Assembly: GCA_016169945.1 (NCBI GenBank)
Contig: JADLSH010000271.1
Location: 980,691 to 1,044,690 of the forward strand
Direction of reading: 5' to 3'
Source of the DNA: Trachythela sp. YZ-2020
Taxonomy: Eukaryota; Cnidaria; Anthozoa; Malacalcyonacea; Clavulariidae
DNA length: 64,000 bases
The notes beneath the pieces are model-generated. The model did no database searches. It had not been told where the DNA came from and saw nothing but the letters and a program-made list of their open reading frames with translations. Below, piece after piece: positions 57,878 to 64,000 of this stretch; position 1 is the first letter of the stretch, and the number at the start of each line of letters is the position of its first letter. The position numbers and the translations under genes are program-made.

Positions 57878-60800
57878 ATGGCTTCACAAAGCGAAGGATA
57901 CACTGATGAGAAAATGTAAGTAGAAGCGCTATAACCCCATGTTTTGAAAGGCATATTAACGTATGACGCCATCTTGAATTATCTATTGTTGTCTTCGAGC
58001 AAGTCAGTTCAGGATTCCTTCCTAATGTGGTAAAATCTATACTTCAGAAATGAAAAATTTTGCGGTAAGAGTCGCCGATGTTCAAAGCAAGACAGACATG
58101 ATGGAAGATGTAATAAAGAGAGAATATATCGTTCGTTTTGGTCGGCACAGTTGCCCATGTCAAGCATTCGCTTAAGAGAGATCATGATGACGAGACAGAG
58201 AGGATAAAGGACGAATTTCAGACGAAACTTGCTAGAGTAGGTGATGAACGGGAAAATGAATTGTCACGAAAGGAAGCTGATATTGATCGTCGAAAGGAAG
58301 AGTCTGGTGAGTACAATAAAATCTATCACAGTGTGTATAAATATCCAACACAATGTACATATAGTCAATGACTATGATTGACTATGTAGTAGGTTCATAT
58401 TGACTAGGTTCCTATAACTGATATGGTATTTATAAATTATATGAGTGCATGTCAACATGCTATAGTACATAGATCATATAAATTACAAAACTGCATAATC
58501 ATGTCATACAAAATCTGTGTAAATTTCAAACTACTTACCAACTTTATTAAACTGCACAGCTAACAGTATCGAAATATATTTATACATTCTTCAATTTATA
58601 TTTGCAGTTATGATTTATCTTTAAAAACTATTTTCCTTTAAAGCCGCAATGCTCATGGTAAAATATATTACTGAGTCTACTAACACCAGATGATTTTACT
58701 TAACAAAGAGAGTCCTGAGCTATACATTGTATAACTGCACCATCTGCCATTGGTTCTGGCTAACCCATTATTTAAGTTGCAAAGCCGGATGTGCCTGAGG
58801 ATGTGCCTCAGCACTCTAATATATTAATTACACTATATGTATTTGTATTTAGAAACAGCCTTATTAGTTGCAAAGGAGCAAGTAGATGTTGAAGAAAAGA
58901 GGCTGGAGCAACTTAAAAAGGAGTTCAACAACATGAAAATATTGCTAGAACAGACCCAAAAGGCTAGGTCAAGAAGAGCCAACAACGCCACCACGTTTGA
59001 AGTCATCTTTGATGCAGGTAGTACCACAAGATTTAGGCGGCGAAAAGAAACCAATGATCTCCTCACCTATATCCATGGCAGTGAGGAAGGGGCATGTTTT
59101 GGCGCATGGGATTTCATTGCCTCAACTGCTTCACAAGCAACTGTTGAAAAGTTAATAAGTAGTTCTAAACGAGGTAAATACATACAAGGGGTCTTTGGGA
59201 AAGCTGTTACTGATTATGTCAAGTCAGAGCAGGCATTAAAGCAAGCCGTTGCTATGAAATTCCAGAATTTTCTTTCTAGGCGTAAATTTAAGTTAATTTG
59301 CAAGACACAAAGCTCAGTGTTTAATGCTGATAAGGAAGTTTGGGTTCCGAGGAATATCAAGTGTTGTGATGCTGAGATATCTTTGCCTAAAATAGTTAGT
59401 GACTTCAAGGTGGATAGATTTGTTAAAAGTCTTGACATTGGTGCTATTTCTCCTATCCCCAATTACTCTGGGCTATCCCGTACTGTCACTGGCTTGGTAT
59501 ATATGCTCCTCAATTTGTATATAGAGATACCGAGACTTTATGAGAAACTGATATGGTTCAATGAAAATATTGACCACTTTGTCATTCAGTTTTCGGATGA
59601 TGGTGCCCAAGAAACAAGTGAGTTAGGTATGTCAATAGGCTCCCTCACTTGTTGGAATTTTGGAGGAATGGTTAGGAGTAGGGATTGCCACTACTTGCTT
59701 CACTGTCTCAGTGTATCAGAGAAGGATCCAGTGATGGAAGATCTTTGGCAACAGCACACTGATGAAATGCAAATGCTAGAGGGGAACATTTTAACAGTGT
59801 GCGGGCATCAGTGCACTGTGGAATTCCAGCCCAGTGCTGATCAGTCCTGGCAAAACTGGGCTAATAATGAGCTCAACCAGGCAGCCACTTATCCATCCCC
59901 GTATGCTAATGTTTGCAAGGGTGATTTAAATAGAATAGGGGCTACAATTGGGAATTCCCAAACTGATACCTGGCAACCCCCCAATTCACAGAATAGGCAG
60001 GAAGCAATACTAAAGTTGGATCGCTTTCGAAAAAAGCTCCCGAAAAATCTTACACCTGCCCAAGTACACAGTAAGGAGCTTGAATTTATGGCAGGTAATG
60101 GTCTAAGACAAATGGGCCTCCCCGCATTGGGATATTTGCTAATCGTCAACGACCGGAGCCTTTACACAACGAAATTAATAGCTGGCAGCATTTGCTCAAT
60201 CTTGCTTACAAGGAAGCCCTGGAAAGGGGGGTAATGGATAAATTTTTGGAGGTATTAAGGAGTCCCATTACCTCTGATGAGTCTGTACCTGGTTGTGGTA
60301 TATCTTTTCTTGCTAAATCTGTAAAGGAGCATTATGATGACTCCAACCACAGGGCCAACAATCTAGCAACACGGCTAATTGGTAGACAAGCCATTGCTTT
60401 GGCCAGGTATGGGTACAGATTGGTTGATTGTTTGGAGATGGCTAATGAGTCCCCAGTTTCCAAACTGAGAAGGCAAGCTTTGGCAAAAGCAATTCAGTAT
60501 TTAAGGAATGCTGGGACTCTATTCAATAAGGTGAATACAAATTCAGTTGAGATAGCCCAACTTAAGGAGAATTTGACAAACTATTTTAATCTTCTGTCTC
60601 TTTTTTTCCCCTTGTCAGTAAATATTACTGTGTGGACCATGGCATATGCTTTACCATATCATGCTGCTTTGTTATATAACAATTACAGAATTGGATATGG
60701 GATTATTTCTCTGCAAGCAAAGGAGTCCAAACATGCTGGAGTGAAAATTGACTTGGGCTTAACCAACAGGTCCAAGTCCACTGGTTCTGTGGGTAAATGG

Positions 60801-61274
60801 TGGCAAGTCATGCGTGCCAATTATGTGAGAGCATTTTACTTGCCAAAACATAATCCAGTGCCTTCGGCATACATTTCCCATCATGAATCTAGACACCCTG
60901 CACATTTAAAACAACCCTCCATTTGTGAATGTGGGCGGGTAAAGGAAGATAATGATGCGACAGAGTGTAGTTTTTGTGAAAGTTGTGAGGATGTTGTACA
61001 ATGTGGACAATTGGGTAGACTAAGCAATCAAGTGTTGATCACCTTGAAACCATTCTATTGTCAAACTTGCAAAGCATGGTTTCCAGACCCTATTTCTCGT
61101 GCGGCACATGAGAAACTTGTTCATGGACCTAAGGTCAGTACTTCAGCTCATCTTGACCCAAGACAAATGTCTGTTTCGCAATTACGGAATGCATTAAAGG
61201 AGCGGGGATTGAGCACAACAGGACAAAAGGCAATTCTCGCTATAAGACTTTCTGGTGCTTTAGTTGGAGTTTAG
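57878..61274 (+). CDS. Large SAP/C2H2 protein gene of the two-gene element (copy B)
   Basis: Exons 57878-57915, 58048-58306 and 58853-61274, with the same splice signals as copy A. The third exon keeps the C-terminal half in full (60192-61274), including the part damaged in copy A: GCGISFLAKSVKEHYDDSNH, ARYGYRLVDCLEMANES, the C2H2 finger and the SAP motif. Two single-base losses remain: one C in exon 2 (TGGTCGGC near 58141) and one C in exon 3 (GGGCCTCC near 60117), both present in copy A. Counting them, the coding length is 2721 bp, exactly 907 codons. The protein is probably a transposase by inference; no known family is assigned. Confidence 0.7.
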
Positions 61275-62345
61275 CTGTATAATTTAAAAGATGATTATGA
61301 ATAATGTGTTATAATTGGTGTTGTTAATGTTAGTTTGACTAGTTAACAATATGGTTTTGAGTATGTGTTATTGATGACTCTCATTAATGGGCTTTTCAGG
61401 AACATTATAATTCATATGAAAATACTATAATATTATATAGTGTAATTAAAGCAAAAAATTAAGCTAAAATTAAGGTAAGTAATAAATTATAATTACTGTA
61501 TCTAAAGTGTTTTTATGCAATTTACATCTTAGTTCTGTCTCATGTTTTGAACAGACAATCTACTATTCTACTATATGTATAATATTACTACTGTATATAC
61601 AATTTTTAAAAGTGTGTTATTTTGTAATATAAAAATACTGCGGTATTAAACATTGCAACCAACTGTGTATAGTTGTCAATTTATTGTGTCAAAATTTGTC
61701 AAGAACTATAACAGTATAACTGCATTTATTATATTCATTTTGAAATCAATGGAATTTCTTGCAATCTGATTGGTCAAAAATAGTGCCAAAACTGAACACA
61801 AAGCTGTCAAAAGCACAAGGTATTAAAATATGGAATGATCAATTGTAGTGTCAATGTTTGAACGCACAAAATCACAAGAAACGTTTATCAATTTACATGT
61901 AAAGTCTACGATATCTTTACACTTATCGATATCTTTATTTCTAGAAATTCTCTCACATAATCACATTTTGCTTGTTCATACTGAGTCAATTTGTCAAATT
62001 ACAATTCATGTTGTTGCTATGCTACGGAATTTCAGGGAGTATCGCGGGTGTGTAAATTGTAAACAAAGACTAATAAAATACTGCTTCCGGTTTAAAAAAA
62101 TATTTAGATTTCAAAATGAAGATAATAAAGTCGAAATTGAAATTCGTGTCGTGCAATTTTGGTCTGAAATCAAACTTGTGATTACAAATCGCACTCCTGC
62201 TTCGCGGTTGAATGAACTTAGTCCTGCTATTAATGCCAAATCATACGAGTGATTACAAAATCAACCGACCGCGTAGCATAGACCATTATGTATTCAAGGT
62301 CTATGTTCGGTCTTGAATGTATATATTCGCTTGAAAATTTCTGAT

Positions 62346-62430
62346 CTTGTCTAAAAGTACACACGAGTGACCATGAGTGACCGGGTAGGGTAGGGATTAC
62401 CCGGTTACTCGTGTGTACTTTTAGACAATA
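62346..62430. repeat. Long hairpin between the convergent genes, copy B
   Basis: Matches 36116-36199. The left arm here reads AAAGTACACACGAGTGACC, making it a better mate for the right arm GTTACTCGTGTGTACTTTTA than the copy A arm. The loop is two Gs shorter. Confidence 0.65.
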
Positions 62431-62897
62431 TCAAATTTCCACCTACACATACCTTAAACTTTAAGTTACCTTGAGCGAGATGTCAAAAATTGCATTTAAT
62501 TTATACTAACTAGTAGCTGTTTATATGAGGCAGGCAGACTCGCTAATTTTTCCCAGAAACATAATACACTTAATATATGGAGAGCTACTAACTTAAATCT
62601 CTCTTAGCATTAATTGTGTTAATTCGTCTGTAACATGGGTTGGTTTTTTTAGATAAACAAAACCTAGCTGAGCGGCGCTGGACACTATTACACATATTTA
62701 TGCAATAAATAGCCCGGCCAGCCTCATACAAAAATAGTAACCTGTTAAACCAGACAACCCAAACTCATATAAACAGCGACTATAAACAGTATACTAAACT
62801 GCACAATGTTCAATATATCAAGTGTTGCTTGAGCCAGCCACTATGAACCAGCAAAATCTGTATAGATAGATTTACTTAAATTTTGTGCAAAATACAT

Positions 62898-63599
62898 TTA
62901 CAGAATTTGTTGGTTCATAAGTGCCTGCAAGCATGCATCTACAACAAAATCTTCAGCAGTATAACGCTGAACATAAAATGTAACAGTTAGAAGTTCCTTG
63001 ACAGTGTTGTAATCTAAGGAAAGTGGAGTCGAGCTGGTAACGACTACAACACTTTTGCCATTGTAGACAGACACCAGGCCTTTCATAATAGTGTCCTTTG
63101 TGGGTACTTTCTTGAAGTGCCGGTAGCCAAGATAGCTCTCCCCACCAAACCTTGCGGGACAAAAAAGCTTCGACGCGCTGTCCATTTCCGTCAAAGTCAC
63201 ATAATGCTTCGAGCCAAGTTTATTGGACTGCATATCGCCACCATATCCTCGTACAAGCGTCAAAATATGGCGATAGGCAGCCCATGGTATGAACATAGTA
63301 ATGGGATTCATTAATCCCGTGGCCTTTGACCTGGAAAGTTTATTTTTCATTCCCATACCAATCTGCTTCAGGTATGAGTCAATAAGTGGCCCAGCCATCT
63401 CAAGTTTGTTTCCCACAACTTCTTCAAGCAAACCATCCATGTTTCATGCCATAGTTTGGTTTACGTTTCGCTGCCTCACATTCCGAATCCATTCTGCTTC
63501 GACAGAAAATTTCATTTCGACGACAGACGAATTCCAAAAATTAGTCCCTCGATCCGTGTCACTCCCAGACGATTTAAAATCCAAAGTCGAAGCAGTCAT
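62898..63599 (-). CDS. Second gene of the two-gene element, unknown (copy B)
   Basis: The main frame is open from MDGLLEEVVGNKLEMAGPL (63440) to ACLQALMNQQIL (62898), through FCPARFGGESYLGYRHFKKV, which is broken in copy A. The N-terminal part is disturbed by loss of three bases in two places (near 63444 and 63475), so start MTASTLDF (63599) and the rest are in the same frame with a shifted piece between. The unknown ~234-residue protein differs from copy A by one V to I change in the part compared. Confidence 0.6.
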
Positions 63600-63782
63600 T
63601 ATTTCAAAATTATAGTATTTATATCTTTATATCTCAATTTATACTCGATCAAGCGTGAATCTTTTTAGATTTGGATAAGAGCATATGATTACAGATAAGA
63701 TGAAGTTACATTATTTTTAGAAATCCCACTGACAATGTGAGCCCGCGTTAATGGTAGTATTTCGAGGCAAACTGACCATCGT

Positions 63783-64000
63783 TAAACACTAGTCAATACA
63801 CTCCACTTGAATCCATACTTAACTTATCCCTGTATGTTTCAAACAGAGTGTACTGATATTTTCATTCTTACTTCATGATGGTGCTACTACGCATATACGG
63901 AGAGTACCGTTGACCTTTTGGGTCCTAGCAAACCTAGGAAACACCAGTTTTTCAGGGTTTTTTTATAGTGTTCCGACTGATCTTTCTAGCAAAACAAAAG
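63783..64000. other. Noncoding flank, window end
   Basis: Matches 37558-37778 of copy A with several substitutions and small indels. No gene. The partner of the 38-40.65 kb ORFs of copy A would lie beyond the window. Confidence 0.6.

Larger units (their letters stand above)
57371..63782. mobile_element. Two-gene TIR element, copy B
   Basis: Same element as at 31151-37557. The left end is identical; the right end reads ACTGACCATCGT and then diverges (TAAACACTAGTC against GGCACTGGTC). The inner part from 57371 to 63440 has far fewer indels against copy A than the DNA before it. Confidence 0.72.
40651..64000. repeat. Segmental tandem duplication, copy B (open at window end)
   Basis: Collinear with copy A from 17543. 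It carries one large extra insertion, the LINE at 41637-44799. Elsewhere it is slightly shorter because of many single-base losses, often in runs of C, G, T or A, dense in 46.2-57.3 kb and rare in 57.4-63.7 kb. A few short insertions are found only here, for example near 55545, 55898 and 58010. The window ends at the place matching 37778 of copy A. Confidence 0.85.

Overview
The window looks like repeat-dominated nuclear DNA from an invertebrate metazoan. It is AT-rich, has spliced genes with GT..AG introns, and carries a CR1/L2-type LINE, a BEL/Pao fragment, hAT and Mutator-like DNA transposons and a short TTAGGG-like tract. A cnidarian or similar basal animal fits best, but I cannot prove the taxon. 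I see no bacterial operons, no CRISPR array, no rRNA or tRNA gene, and no clear single-copy host gene.

Layout. (1) 1-12313 holds three tandem units of a ~3.6 kb repeat. Units 2 and 3 each carry the same 1.09 kb hAT element with an 8-bp target duplication; unit 1 has the empty site but a private ~2.8 kb insertion. (2) Unit 4 begins at 12314 and is split by a 4.6 kb foldback element (12574-17172), a near-perfect giant palindrome with 6-bp target duplications and a core of 92-bp repeats. (3) A 23,108-bp segment (copy A, 17543-40650) is followed head-to-tail by a second copy (copy B, 40651 to beyond the window end). Each copy holds, in order: a truncated hAT copy, a LINE endonuclease fragment, a BEL/Pao reverse-transcriptase fragment split by a 1342-bp TIR element, a second near-complete hAT transposase, a further piece of the 3.6 kb repeat, a palindromic GTGCTA-type repeat containing a 1.54 kb Mutator-like element, and a ~6.4 kb two-gene element with its own TIRs. 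Copy B also has a 3.2 kb LINE with a 959-codon open frame that is absent from copy A.

The most interesting object is the two-gene element (31151-37557 and 57371-63782). Its terminal repeats start CACGATGGTCAGTTTG. Between them are a three-exon gene for a ~906-residue protein (Cys/His finger, coiled coil, RNase-H-like acidic motifs, C2H2 finger, C-terminal SAP motif) and a convergent gene for a ~234-residue protein of unknown family. Both copies carry small indels, but at different places, so the two copies together indicate uninterrupted frames. I read it as a DNA transposon of a family I cannot name, with an accessory protein.

Copy A ends in 38-40.65 kb with compact AT-rich ORFs of unknown origin; the last, with a zinc-ribbon-like motif, is cut by the duplication junction. 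Many A/B differences are single-base losses in short homopolymers of copy B, so some apparent frameshifts may be long-read consensus errors, and the tandem pair could be a true duplication or two haplotypes joined in assembly.
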